64,000 nucleotides of DNA from Pelecanus crispus (lineage: Eukaryota > Chordata > Aves > Pelecaniformes > Pelecanidae): contig NC_134649.1 of the NCBI RefSeq assembly GCF_030463565.1, positions 30,901,044 through 30,965,043 on the forward strand, in the 5' to 3' direction. Positions within the stretch are counted from its first letter, which is position 1, and every line of letters starts with the position of its first letter. The notes beneath the pieces are model-generated. The model did not search any database, had not been told where the DNA came from, and saw only the letters and a program-made list of their open reading frames with translations. Below are positions 1-10,780 of this stretch, in pieces. Made by a program: the position numbers and the translations under genes.

Positions 1-911
1 AGGTGGCATCAGGGCCATCCCACGGCTCCCTAGCAACGGAGACCAGCAGCCCCAGCACTGGTAGCCTGGCGGCATTGGGGCCATCCCATGGCTCCCCAGT
101 GCTTCAGGGCAGCAGCCTCTCCCGCCCACCTGGGCCCGACCGCACGCGAAACCGCTCCCGGTTGCAGCGTCGGGCCCAAAAGCCCTACAGCCGGCCCACA
201 GGATGCCCTGAGAGCAGCCGCACATCAGCAGCACCCAGTGCTGGGAGCAGCACCGCCAGCCAGGCCGCGCTGGGGCCGGCCCACAGCTCCGCGGCACCCG
301 ACACCAGCAGCCGCAACGCTGCCAGCCAGCTGCCATCGGGGCCCTCCTGCGGCTCCCCAGCACCGCAGACCACCAGCCCCAGCGCTCGCAGCCAGGCGGC
401 ATCAGGGCCGTCCCACGGCTCCCTGGCACCAGAGACCAGCAGCCCCAGCAATGCGGCATCAGGGCCATCCCACGGCTCCCCAGTGCTTCAGGGCAGCAGC
501 CGCTCCAGCCCACCTGGGCCCGACCGCACGCAAAACCGCTCCCGGTTGCAGCGTCGGGCCCAAAAGCCCTACAGCCGGCCCACGGGATGCCCTGAGAGCA
601 GCCGCACAGCAGCACCCAGTGCTGGGAGCAGCACCGCCAGCCAGGCCGCGCTGGGGCCGTCCCACAGCTCCGCGGCACACGAGACCAGCAGCCCCAGCAC
701 CGCCAGCCAGCTGCCATCGGGGCCCTCCTTCGGCTCGCCAGCGCTCCAGAGCAGCAGCCGCTCCAGCCCCCCTGGGCCCGCGCGGATGCGAGAGCGCTCC
801 CACTTGCAACGTCGGGCCCAAACTCCTTACAGCCGGCCCGAACGCCGCCACGGGACCAGCCGTGCGCCGTCCCCGAGTGCTGGCCCTGATCCCCCTCCGC
901 CGGCACAATAA
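1..911 (+). CDS. PHF7-like gene copy A, 3' end of last exon (partial)
   Basis: Only the end of the last coding exon is in the window, in reading frame 3, ending at the TAA at 909-911. It encodes the Ser/Pro/Ala-rich tail: acidic-serine phrases of the ETSSPS type, then two units holding the basic motif RSRLQRRAQKPYSRP, then a partial third unit with HLQRRAQTPYSRP, and a PPPPAQ terminus. The zinc-finger exons are to the left of the window. Unlike copy B, this copy has the shorter C-run just before the first basic motif, so the visible frame stays open to the normal end. The identification rests entirely on near-identity to the same exon in copies B-D, whose upstream exons are recognisable as PHF7-like. 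Confidence 0.9.
   Translation, partial: VASGPSHGSLATETSSPSTGSLAALGPSHGSPVLQGSSLSRPPGPDRTRNRSRLQRRAQKPYSRPTGCPESSRTSAAPSAGSSTASQAALGPAHSSAAPDTSSRNAASQLPSGPSCGSPAPQTTSPSARSQAASGPSHGSLAPETSSPSNAASGPSHGSPVLQGSSRSSPPGPDRTQNRSRLQRRAQKPYSRPTGCPESSRTAAPSAGSSTASQAALGPSHSSAAHETSSPSTASQLPSGPSFGSPALQSSSRSSPPGPARMRERSHLQRRAQTPYSRPERRHGTSRAPSPSAGPDPPPPAQ
87..860 (+). repeat. Coding minisatellite in PHF7-like copy A tail
   Basis: Repeated blocks of about 327 bp (109 codons) start with a SPVLQGSS phrase, contain the RSRLQRRAQKPYSRP block and run through PSAGSST and SQLPSG phrases. Two units plus a partial degenerate third (SPALQSSS onward) are present. A 57-bp insert coding a GSLAPETSSPSNAAS phrase extends the penultimate block. 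Confidence 0.85.
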
Positions 912-912
912 A
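907..912 (+). terminator. Poly(A) signal overlapping the stop codon, copy A
   Basis: AATAAA at 907-912 contains the in-frame TAA stop (909-911). GT-rich stretches follow within about 110 bp (for example around 1012-1035), as expected for a downstream element. The 3' UTR would be only about 10-30 nt long. Confidence 0.7.
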
Positions 913-2779
913 GGTGGCCGTTAATGACTGCAGCGGGAGATGCCACGCGCATGTGTCGCCTTCCTCCTCCTCTCCCTTTCTCGAGGGGCAGCGTTAGCGG
1001 CTGGGCCCAGACGGTTGTCTTCTCCACTGACGGTTGGCAGCACCTTCCCCAGACCTCCCTCCTTGCGGGCTGGCCTTGGCCGGCTCCCCAGCGCCATGGC
1101 CGTGTGCTTCGGGCCTCGCTGGCCCCGCAGCCTGCTCAGTTTCCCCGGGGGAAGTTCACACCCACGCCCGGGACCGGGGGTCTCTGCCCCCGCCCCCAGG
1201 AGGGTGGCCCGGCACGGCCCAGTCGGCGCCGCCACCCATCTCCTGCCAAAGTGGGCTGTGCCCGCCCACGCGCCATGGCCCTCGCGGCTCGCCCCCCCAA
1301 ATCACGTGCCCCGGCGCCAGCGATTTTTGACACGCTTCAACTCTGTTTCCTTCTGGACAAGGCTATAACCGACTTCCTATCCTCTAAGTTGCCTAGCTTA
1401 GTGAGAATTGTGGCAAAGCGGCAAAGCTGCTTTTCTCTGAACGTTAAGTTCAGTGTCACATCTGTATTTGTGACATGAAGATTGCTGTAGATTGTGTTGC
1501 TACAGGAGCCAAAAGGCATTCCCCGTTGCCCAGTTGCGGGCCTTGTTCCCCAACGTGATTGCTGCCGTACCAACTGAAGGCTTCCTTCTTGCAGTGTAAG
1601 CCAAGAAACCCTTTGTAATAGAGATTGCAAACACCCGGCAAGGACTTCACAGAGTTCAGGAGAGTCAGAGCAGTACCTGTTGCTGAGGGCTTGAGTCCTG
1701 TCATACGCCCTCGAGAGCAAAAAAATCACGTGTGCTCTACGGGAGGGTAACAAGGGGCCTGGGAAGTGTCAGTCGTCCAAAAGGATTTCCCTCCTGTTGG
1801 CGACCAGCAGCAAGTACCTTTCTAGTGCAGGCAGGAGAAGAGATTTGGTTGCAGAGTGACTGCTGAACAGCTCCGTGGGAGCTGGCGCAGAGAGCGAGAA
1901 GGCTGAATCAAAGAATGACGGTGACCAAAGCACGAAGGAAATCCCGTGGGGTGGCTGTCCAGATTTGAACAGCCCTCTGCTCTTCAGGCAAAGTACCGGC
2001 GCTCTTACGGTGCAAGCTGACTCCTTAAAGCAGGGAGCAGCTGTCCTCTCTGAGGAAGGCAGGGGAACCTGGGACACCTGATGGGCTCTTCTGCCAACAA
2101 AGAGGCAATGAGGAAGGAAAGGCGGTGCAGAGGGTCCAAAAGAGAACTCGGTGGCAGCACTTTGTCCTTCTGTTCTTGACTGCTGTGATTGGCAAGACGT
2201 GAGGTCTAGACATGGCCAGAACAGGTAGTGCTCTTCAGGGGGACTGCGATGTGGAGCTCCGAGGCACTCCCGGGCAACGGAGCTCGAATGGAGCTGGCCA
2301 AAGAGCTGTGGCCACGCACAGCCTCGCTCTGAACGGAGGAGCTTGTTCCCTGGCACCGCTCACCTCTGCGTGCATCTAGCTAACGGAGATCTCTAATGCC
2401 CTGGCGTCGGCAGGCCGAGCAAAACCTCAGAAAGCCTGGTGAGGAGGAAGCCCTGAGCACCGGAGTTTGGCTTGGAAGGTGGCTGGTAGAAGCGGACGGC
2501 TGAGGACACTCCAAAAGCAGGAGCTGAGGGAGGCAGCCTGGGAAGAAGCCTCTAGTCACTCTCAGCAGCGTCAGCCAGCTCGTATTGTAGAAGGCCGCCT
2601 GGGGGTTTCAGGTGTCTATCTTGGTCCTGAAGGGCATTTTGGACCTGGACTCTCCAATCCTGGATTTCGCATTCCTTTTTGCCTACGCTGGTTGCGCCTG
2701 AGACGCCGTCTGGCTTTTGTCCTGGTGCCGCAGGCAAATTATTGAGAGAAGTCATCGTTGTGGGGTTAACTAAAAGGGT

Positions 2780-2880
2780 TTCATTAATGATTAAGCGACG
2801 ATCAAATGCTCGTTGATCGATGGCTGAATGAAAATCAAATGGTAATCAAACGGTGATCAAGCAATAACTGAACGGCAATT
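2780..2880 (+). repeat. Imperfect GATCAA/AATCAA-rich short repeat, unit 1
   Basis: A run of degenerate words of about 11-16 bp built around GATCAA, AATCAA and GATTAA directly abuts the CR1 fragment. Its origin is unknown; it may be diverged minisatellite or target-site DNA. Confidence 0.5.
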
Positions 2881-3160
2881 AGAATCATAGAATCATTGAG
2901 GTTGGAAAAGACCCTGAAGATCATCGAGCCCAACCGTTAACCTAACGCTACCGAGGCCACCACTAAACCATGTCCCTAAGCGCCGCGTCCACACGTCTTT
3001 GAGATACCTCCGGGGGTGCTGACTCAACCGCTTCCCTGGGCAGCCTGTTCCGACGCTTGACAACCCTCGGCCCATCGATCCAGCCTGTCCAGATCCCACT
3101 GCAGAGCCTTTCTACCCTCAAACAGACCAACACTCGCACCCACCGCCTCCAAAGCTGCCC
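2881..3160 (-). mobile_element. CR1 LINE 3' fragment, unit 1
   Basis: Reading on the minus strand, the element ends with the CR1-type ATTCTATGATTCT octamer-like tail (plus-strand AGAATCATAGAATCAT at 2881). The body has the familiar avian CR1 3' region (GGTTGGAAAAGACC and GGGCAGCCTGTTCC on the plus strand). A second CR1-like block (CAGCCTGTCCAGATCCCACT) begins near 3080 and appears joined after an internal deletion. The 5' end is truncated. This is a short dead LINE fragment with no coding capacity. Confidence 0.8.
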
Positions 3161-3831
3161 CACAGCCACGTGCGGCTTCCCACCCCACCAAGGAGAGGCT
3201 CACACTGACTCGGAAAGGCAGTTTATTGCCATGGGAAGAGGCCATTTCCGCCGTGACTCCCCAGCTTGCGGTCCCGCTGCTTTTTCTTCCGGAGGCAGCA
3301 CGTCACCAAAGCGCTAAGGAGTTCAGGAGAAAGACGTTGGGCCACCTGCGACATTTAGGCGCCGTCCTGAGGTCCTGTGCTGTGCCCCGGCCACCCACCG
3401 CGTCCGAGCGGATGGGATGTGTGAGCCCTGCAGGCCAGGCTGCGAGGTCGCTGCCGTCCCCTGTGCCGGGGAGCCCAGAACCGGAGGCAGTCCTGCAGAG
3501 GCAGCCTTACCGGTGCCGCGCAGAGAGGAAGGATCGCCTTCCGCGAGCTGCTGGCAGCGCTCCCCGTGCCGGGGGCAGGAGCAGAGATTTCCCTTGGCCA
3601 GGGCTGGAGCCCTGGAGTCGCACTGCCCAAACAGCACCTTTCGGCCAACAGTGCCGCCCTCGACGGCTGCCCCGGGGGACCCGGCGTTTGACTCCGCACT
3701 TGCTGCAGGAGCAGCCGCCCCGGTTACGTGGGTGCCGAGGGCTCGGGCCCCCACCTCGGCACTTCACACCCACCCCTGTGAGGCGGGGGCCGTGTCACAA
3801 TGGGTGGCAGGTGGCCAAGGGCGGTGGAGAT

Positions 3832-3851
3832 GTCACAGCGGCCACTGTGAC
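3832..3851. promoter_or_regulatory. Inverted repeat in predicted PHF7-like copy B promoter
   Basis: GTCACAG, a 6-bp spacer and CTGTGAC form a perfect 7-bp-arm palindrome. It lies 60-80 bp upstream of the donor (3911/3912) of the predicted non-coding first exon. A related GTGTCACA lies about 40 bp upstream. The binding factor is unknown. Confidence 0.45.
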
Positions 3852-4141
3852 CCGCGGGGGCAAGCCCACAGAAAGCAACGCCGGGCTCGGGCCGTGCGTC
3901 AGTGCGACCTGGTGAGGTGAGGAGAGGGCAGGGCAGGGACGGGGCTCGCGCGGGGCTGCCGAGGGAGGAGGGGAGCCCCACGCCTCGGGGCTCTGGGCCT
4001 GTGCTGCCAGCTCGCCCGCGTCTCGCTTCTCCCTCACCCGCCATCCTGCTTCTCCCTCAGAGTCAGCAGAGGAGCATCCGGAGGAGACCCCCAGCGCCGC
4101 TGGGACAGGGTCTCTCCAAACGCTCACCGTTGACGTGCGCC

Positions 4142-6851
4142 ATGTCTGCAAGGAAGCGGAAGGCCCCCGACTCGATGGAGCAGGGTGAGAGCAACGTATC
4201 CCTCCCGCAGCCTGGCAGAGGGGTTGCCGGCGCGGTCAGCGTGGGGCCGAGAGCAGCGGCAGGGGGAGGCAGGAGCTCCCCAACCGTGGGCACCTGCTGG
4301 GACACGCGTGCCTGCAATGCCCCCTTCCTCTCCAAGGCCTCCAGCCCTGCCCATCAGCCAGCTAGGCAGGGACACAGGAGGCCCTTGCGGGCAATCCCTC
4401 AGGGACGCTTGCCCCGGCCCCGCAGAGCTGCTCATCCCCGGTGCCATTTGCTCTCTCCCCCCGCAGCATGCATGCTGTGTCGCCGGGCAGAGGCTGACCC
4501 GGATGTCTGTGGGTGCATGCTGGAGAAGCAAGGACTCTGTGCCCATGTGTTTTGCCTGGTGAGTTCCTCCGGGGCTCCCTCCAGCTTTGCGACAGGCACT
4601 CCCTGCCACGCTCTCCTTCCTCATCAGCTCCTCGTCCGTTCTCTTCTGCAGTTTTTTGCCAGCGAGCTGTTTCAGCAATGGGGCAAGGAAGTAGGACTCA
4701 TGGGATTTCTCCCTGAGGATATTCGACAGACAGTCGAGCGGGCAGCACAGAAGGTGAGGCCCTGACAAGAACAGGGAGATTGGAGCCGGGAGAGGTTGGC
4801 GGGAGCCCAGCCCAGCCCCCAGGAAAGAAACCCCAGCCCTTGCAACCAGCTCTGGGACAAAAGTCTCGCTCCCAGCAGCTCCACAGAGGGAGGCTCCAGC
4901 ACAGGAGCCTCGTCCGCCAGGCAGATCTGCGCGGTGTGACCCAGCAGCGGCCGCATCCTGCGCCCTGCCCGGAGGCGTGGGGCTGCCTGTGGGGGCGCCG
5001 AGGCTGCCGCTGATGGGGGCTGCTGTGCTCTTTCCAGCACTGCTTCGTCTGTGGCGAGAGCGGGGCCACCATCGCCTGCCAGGAGACGGGCTGCGACCGC
5101 AGCTTCCATCTCCCCTGTGCCGTGGAGGGTGGATGCGTCACCCAGTTCTTTCCTCAGTACAGGTACCTCCTCTCCCCTCCTCGCCGCCGGCGGGGAAGGA
5201 CCCGGCACTTCTCACCTCGCCCGTCCCTTTCCCCTTCCCCCCAGGTCCTTCTGCTGGGAGCACCGCCCAGAGCAGGCAGTGGGGGCGGCTCCGGAGGAGA
5301 ACACCACCTGCCTCATCTGCCTGGACCTTGTGGAGGACAGAACGTCCTACGGCACCATGGTGTGCCCAGCGTGCCAACACGCCTGGTTCCACAGGGGCTG
5401 CATCCAGGTAGGAGCCGCTCCCTCGCCCCCAGGGCACGGCGGGCACTCAGCAGCACCAGGGCCTCAACTCGTGCTCCTTATGGTACTCCTGCAGGGACAG
5501 GCTGTGAGCGCTGGCTTCTCTTGCTTCCGGTGCCCCCTCTGTAGGGATAAGGATCTCTTCCTCTCGGAAATGCTCGTCATGGGGATCCGAATTCCCTTCA
5601 GGTTGGTGTCCTTGTGCTCGGCTCACGAGGCAGGAGGGTGCGAGCGCTGTGCCCTGCCAGGGCCTGCCCCTGCAGCCCTGGCCCTCCGCTCTCCCGTGAG
5701 TCTGGGCTTCCGCTTCACGGAGGAGTTGGAAACAGGGCAGCGGGGGGAAGAGCAGGGATGCCCTGCATCTGCCTTATGCCCTGCCGGGCAGCAGGGGCTC
5801 CTCACTTCTCCTTTCTCCATCAGACTGCCATCATGGGAGAACAGCCGTGCATACGCAGCACTAAATGAGAGGCACAGGCGCTGCGATGCCCGTGAGTGCC
5901 TTTGCCCAGGAGGCAGGGAGCAGGCAGAGGAAGAGGGGTGAGTTGCCAAAGCTGCACCCCGCGGCTCTGCACGGGATCTCTGTCTGGCCAAGGGCTCGAA
6001 GCGGCAGGACGAAGAACAAGAGCTCTGCCGGACAAGCCCGTGCTGCCGTCACTTTGTCCTCACAGCCATGAACCCGTGTGCTTCCCCAGGCCCTGGCAAC
6101 TGCTCCTGTGCTGCTCCTGCGCTGCCGAGGGCACCCACAGACGCTGCTCCTACTGGAGGAACAGCACGGCCAGCTGGGAGTGCGACAGCTGTGCTGGCCT
6201 GGGCACCGGTAAGAGGCAAAGCAGCCGCGTGCCCCTGGGCTGGGGCCAGGGCCCAGGCGAGTCCTGGCCGCGGGTGCCCAGGGAGGGCTTGGCAGAGCCT
6301 CTCTGCTCCAGGAGGGCTGGGGGCACCGCTCTGGCACCTATCCTGCCCCGGGCCTGGGGGGCCGTGCCCTTGACCTTCCTGCTTCTCCCCTTACAGCCTC
6401 CGGTCACAGCTCGGAGCTCACCAGCCCCAGCACTGCCAGCCAGTCCAGGATCGAGGCCATCCCACAGCTCCCCGGCACCCGAGACCAGCAGCCCCGGCAC
6501 CACCAGCCAGGCGGCATCACGGCAGTCTCTTGGATCTCCGGCTCCGGAGGCCAGCAGCCCAGCACCACCAGCCAGGCAGCATCGGGGCCATCCCAATGCT
6601 CCCTGGCCCCCGAGACCAGCAGCCCCAGCACTGGCAGCCAGGTGGCATCAGGGCCATCCCACGGCTCCCTAGCAACGGAGACCAGCAGCCCCAGCACTGG
6701 TAGCCTGGCGGCATTGGGGCCATCCCATGGCTCCCCAGTGCTTCAGGGCAGCAGCCTCTCCCCGCCCACCTGGGCCCGACCGCACGCGAAACCGCTCCCG
6801 GTTGCAGCGTCGGGCCCAAAAGCCCTACAGCCGGCCCACAGGATGCCCTGA
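4142..6851 (+). CDS. PHF7-like PHD/RING-finger protein, copy B (C-terminally truncated)
   Basis: Coding exons are 4142-4184, 4467-4558, 4652-4753, 5038-5162, 5245-5407, 5495-5601, 5824-5937, 6090-6208 and 6397-6851. All junctions are GT-AG and the phases agree, giving 439 aa. A predicted non-coding exon ends at 3911 and splices to 4061. The zinc modules match copies C/D: extended PHD at residues 15-127, RING/PHD-like at 143-191 and a third Cys/His module at 231-283. In mammals PHF7 is a testis protein that reads histone H3 methylation and ubiquitinates histones, so a nuclear chromatin role is inferred. Oddities lie in the last exon. Relative to C/D it has one extra C near 6445 and one fewer near 6568, so about 40 residues are read in another frame. 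One more C near 6763 then leads to a TGA at 6849-6851. The basic repeat tail is lost. The indels sit in C-runs, so sequence error is possible. Confidence 0.88.
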
Positions 6852-7500
6852 GAGCAGCCGCACATCAGCAGCACCCAGTGCTGGGAGCAGCACCGCCAGC
6901 CAGGCCGCGCTGGGGCCGGCCCACAGCTCCGCGGCACCCGACACCAGCAGCCGCAACGCTGCCAGCCAGCTGCCATCGGGGCCCTCCTGCGGCTCCCCAG
7001 CACCGCAGACCACCAGCCCCAGCGCTCGCAGCCAGGCGGCATCAGGGCCGTCCCACGGCTCCCTGGCACCAGAGACCAGCAGCCCCAGCAATGCGGCATC
7101 AGGGCCATCCCACGGCTCCCCAGTGCTTCAGGGCAGCAGCCGCTCCAGCCCACCTGGGCCCGACCGCACGCAAAACCGCTCCCGGTTGCAGCGTCGGGCC
7201 CAAAAGCCCTACAGCCGGCCCACGGGATGCCCTGAGAGCAGCCGCACAGCAGCACCCAGTGCTGGGAGCAGCACCGCCAGCCAGGCCGCGCTGGGGCCGT
7301 CCCACAGCTCCGCGGCACACGAGACCAGCAGCCCCAGCACCGCCAGCCAGCTGCCATCGGGGCCCTCCTTCGGCTCGCCAGCGCTCCAGAGCAGCAGCCG
7401 CTCCAGCCCCCCTGGGCCCGCGCGGATGCGAGAGCGCTCCCACTTGCAACGTCGGGCCCAAACTCCTTACAGCCGGCCCGAACGCCGCCACGGGACCAGC
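6727..7500 (+). repeat. Coding minisatellite in copy B, mostly beyond its stop
   Basis: The DNA is almost identical to the copy A minisatellite (two units plus a partial third). Because copy B is frameshifted and stops at 6851, most of this block would be 3' untranslated in that transcript. Confidence 0.8.
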
Positions 7501-7546
7501 CGTGCGCCGTCCCCGAGTGCTGGCCCTGATCCCCCTCCGCCGGCAC

Positions 7547-7552
7547 AATAAA
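7547..7552 (+). terminator. Poly(A) signal, copy B
   Basis: The AATAAA hexamer is identical to that of the other copies. Because copy B stops early at 6851, here it would end a transcript with a 3' UTR of roughly 0.7 kb. Confidence 0.65.
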
Positions 7553-9419
7553 GGTGGCCGTTAATGACTGCAGCGGGAGATGCCACGCGCATGTGTCGCC
7601 TTCCTCCTCCTCTCCCTTTCTCGAGGGGCAGCGTTAGCGGCTGGGCCCAGACGGTTGTCTTCTCCACTGACGGTTGGCAGCACCTTCCCCAGACCTCCCT
7701 CCTTGCGGGCTGGCCTTGGCCGGCTCCCCAGCGCCATGGCCGTGTGCTTCGGGCCTCGCTGGCCCCGCAGCCTGCTCAGTTTCCCCGGGGGAAGTTCACA
7801 CCCACGCCCGGGACCGGGGGTCTCTGCCCCCGCCCCCAGGAGGGTGGCCCGGCACGGCCCAGTCGGCGCCGCCACCCATCTCCTGCCAAAGTGGGCTGTG
7901 CCCGCCCACGCGCCATGGCCCTCGCGGCTCGCCCCCCCAAATCACGTGCCCCGGCGCCAGCGATTTTTGACACGCTTCAACTCTGTTTCCTTCTGGACAA
8001 GGCTATAACCGACTTCCTATCCTCTAAGTTGCCTAGCTTAGTGAGAATTGTGGCAAAGCGGCAAAGCTGCTTTTCTCTGAACGTTAAGTTCAGTGTCACA
8101 TCTGTATTTGTGACATGAAGATTGCTGTAGATTGTGTTGCTACAGGAGCCAAAAGGCATTCCCCGTTGCCCAGTTGCGGGCCTTGTTCCCCAACGTGATT
8201 GCTGCCGTACCAACTGAAGGCTTCCTTCTTGCAGTGTAAGCCAAGAAACCCTTTGTAATAGAGATTGCAAACACCCGGCAAGGACTTCACAGAGTTCAGG
8301 AGAGTCAGAGCAGTACCTGTTGCTGAGGGCTTGAGTCCTGTCATACGCCCTCGAGAGCAAAAAAATCACGTGTGCTCTATGGGAGGGTAACAAGGGGCCT
8401 GGGAAGTGTCAGTCGTCCAAAAGGATTTCCCTCCTGTTGGCGACCAGCAGCAAGTACCTTTCTAGTGCAGGCAGGAGAAGAGATTTGGTTGCAGAGTGAC
8501 TGCTGAACAGCTCCGTGGGAGCTGGCGCAGAGAGCGAGAAGGCTGAATCAAAGAATGACGGTGACCAAAGCACGAAGGAAATCCCGTGGGGTGGCTGTCC
8601 AGATTTGAACAGCCCTCTGCTCTTCAGGCAAAGTACCGGCGCTCTTACGGTGCAAGCTGACTCCTTAAAGCAGGGAGCAGCTGTCCTCTCTGAGGAAGGC
8701 AGGGGAACCTGGGACACCTGATGGGCTCTTCTGCCAACAAAGAGGCAATGAGGAAGGAAAGGCGGTGCAGAGGGTCCAAAAGAGAACTCGGTGGCAGCAC
8801 TTTGTCCTTCTGTTCTTGACTGCTGTGATTGGCAAGACGTGAGGTCTAGACATGGCCAGAACAGGTAGTGCTCTTCAGGGGGACTGCGATGTGGAGCTCC
8901 GAGGCACTCCCGGGCAACGGAGCTCGAATGGAGCTGGCCAAAGAGCTGTGGCCACGCACAGCCTCGCTCTGAACGGAGGAGCTTGTTCCCTGGCACCGCT
9001 CACCTCTGCGTGCATCTAGCTAACGGAGATCTCTAATGCCCTGGCGTCGGCAGGCCGAGCAAAACCTCAGAAAGCCTGGTGAGGAGGAAGCCCTGAGCAC
9101 CGGAGTTTGGCTTGGAAGGTGGCTGGTAGAAGCGGACGGCTGAGGACGCTCCAAAAGCAGGAGCTGAGGGAGGCAGCCTGGGAAGAAGCCTCTAGTCACT
9201 CTCAGCAGCGTCAGCCAGCTCGTATTGTAGAAGGCCGCCTGGGGGTTTCAGGTGTCTATCTTGGTCCTGAAGGGCATTTTGGACCTGGACTCTCCAATCC
9301 TGGATTTCGCATTCCTTTTTGCCTACGCTGGTTGCGCCTGAGACGCCGTCTGGCTTTTGTCCTGGTGCCGCAGGCGAATTATTGAGAGAAGTCATCGTTG
9401 TGGGGTTAACTAAAAGGGT

Positions 9420-9520
9420 TTCATTAATGATTAAGCGACGATCAAATGCTCGTTGATCGATGGCTGAATGAAAATCAAATGGTAATCAAACGGTGATCAA
9501 GCAATAACTGAACGGCAATT
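9420..9520 (+). repeat. Imperfect GATCAA/AATCAA-rich short repeat, unit 2
   Basis: Same sequence as at 2780-2880, carried along by the tandem duplication. Confidence 0.5.
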
Positions 9521-9800
9521 AGAATCATAGAATCATTGAGGTTGGAAAAGACCCTGAAGATCATCGAGCCCAACCGTTAACCTAACGCTACCGAGGCCAC
9601 CACTAAACCATGTCCCTAAGCGCCGCGTCCACACGTCTTTGAGATACCTCCGGGGGTGCTGACTCAACCGCTTCCCTGGGCAGCCTGTTCCGACGCTTGA
9701 CAACCCTCGGCCCATCGATCCAGCCTGTCCAGATCCCACTGCAGAGCCTTTCTACCCTCAAACAGACCAACACTCGCACCCACCGCCTCCAAAGCTGCCC
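9521..9800 (-). mobile_element. CR1 LINE 3' fragment, unit 2
   Basis: Identical position and structure within the unit to the copy at 2881. It reached this site by segmental duplication, not by a new insertion. Confidence 0.8.
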
Positions 9801-10471
9801 CACAGCCACGTGCGGCTTCCCACCCCACCAAGGAGAGGCTCACACTGACTCGGAAAGGCAGTTTATTGCCATGGGAAGAGGCCATTTCCGCCGTGACTCC
9901 CCAGCTTGCGGTCCCGCTGCTTTTTCTTCCGGAGGCAGCACGTCACCAAAGCGCTAAGGAGTTCAGGAGAAAGACGTTGGGCCACCTGCGACATTTAGGC
10001 GCCGTCCTGAGGTCCTGTGCTGTGCCCCGGCCACCCACCGCGTCCGAGCGGATGGGATGTGTGAGCCCTGCAGGCCAGGCTGCGAGGTCGCTGCCGTCCC
10101 CTGTGCCGGGGAGCCCAGAACCGGAGGCAGTCCTGCAGAGGCAGCCTTACCGGTGCCGCGCAGAGAGGAAGGATCGCCTTCCGCGAGCTGCTGGCAGCGC
10201 TCCCCGTGCCGGGGGCAGGAGCAGAGATTTCCCTTGGCCAGGGCTGGAGCCCTGGAGTCGCACTGCCCAAACAGCACCTTTCGGCCAACAGTGCCGCCCT
10301 CGACGGCTGCCCCGGGGGACCCGGCGTTTGACTCCGCACTTGCTGCAGGAGCAGCCGCCCCGGTTACGTGGGTGCTGAGGGCTCGGGCCCCCACCTCGGC
10401 ACTTCACACCCACCCCTGTGAGGCGGGGGCCGTGTCACAATGGGTGGCAGGTGGCCAAGGGCGGTGGAGAT

Positions 10472-10491
10472 GTCACAGCGGCCACTGTGAC
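10472..10491. promoter_or_regulatory. Inverted repeat in predicted PHF7-like copy C promoter
   Basis: Same GTCACAG/CTGTGAC palindrome, upstream of the predicted first-exon donor at 10551/10552. The non-coding first intron runs from there to 10699. Confidence 0.45.
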
Positions 10492-10780
10492 CCGCGGGGG
10501 CAAGCCCACAGAAAGCAACGCCGGGCTCGGGCCGTGCGTCAGTGCGACCTGGTGAGGTGAGGAGAGGGCAGGCAGGGACGGGGCTCGCGCGGGGCTGCCG
10601 AGGGAGGAGGGGAGCCCCACGCCTCGGGGCTCTGGGCCTGTGCTGCCAGCTCGCCCGCGTCTCGCTTCTCCCTCACCCGCCATCCTGCTTCTCCCTCAGA
10701 GTCAGCAGAGGAGCATCCGGAGGAGACCCCCAGCGCCGCTGGGACAGGGTCTCTCCAAACGCTCACCGTTGACGTGCGCC

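Larger units (their letters stand above)
913..3700. other. Spacer A/B of the array
   Basis: About 2.8 kb with no supported gene. The first 400 bp are GC-rich. CACGTG E-box hexamers are present near 1304, 1728 and 3167. The middle (1350-2760) is mixed-composition sequence of unknown origin. The right part holds an imperfect AATCA-rich repeat and a CR1 fragment. Minus-strand open frames at 1337-1753 and 1769-2356 recur in every unit but match nothing recognised, and their recurrence only reflects duplication. Confidence 0.7.
7553..10340. other. Spacer B/C of the array
   Basis: Near-identical copy of the preceding spacer at an offset of 6640 bp, with isolated substitutions (for example at 8379 and 9147). 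No gene is supported. Confidence 0.7.

Noticed and set aside
1769-2356. 195-codon minus-strand open frame recurring in every spacer
   Set aside because: No recognised domain. Recurrence is due to tandem duplication, so it is not evidence of selection.
1350-2760. Possible endogenous retrovirus or LTR in the array spacer
   Set aside because: No terminal direct repeats, primer-binding site or gag/pol/env-like reading was seen in the spacer.
3902-4765. 287-codon plus-strand frame running through the first PHF7-like exons
   Set aside because: It reads through good GT-AG introns. Only the exon parts match the PHF7 family.
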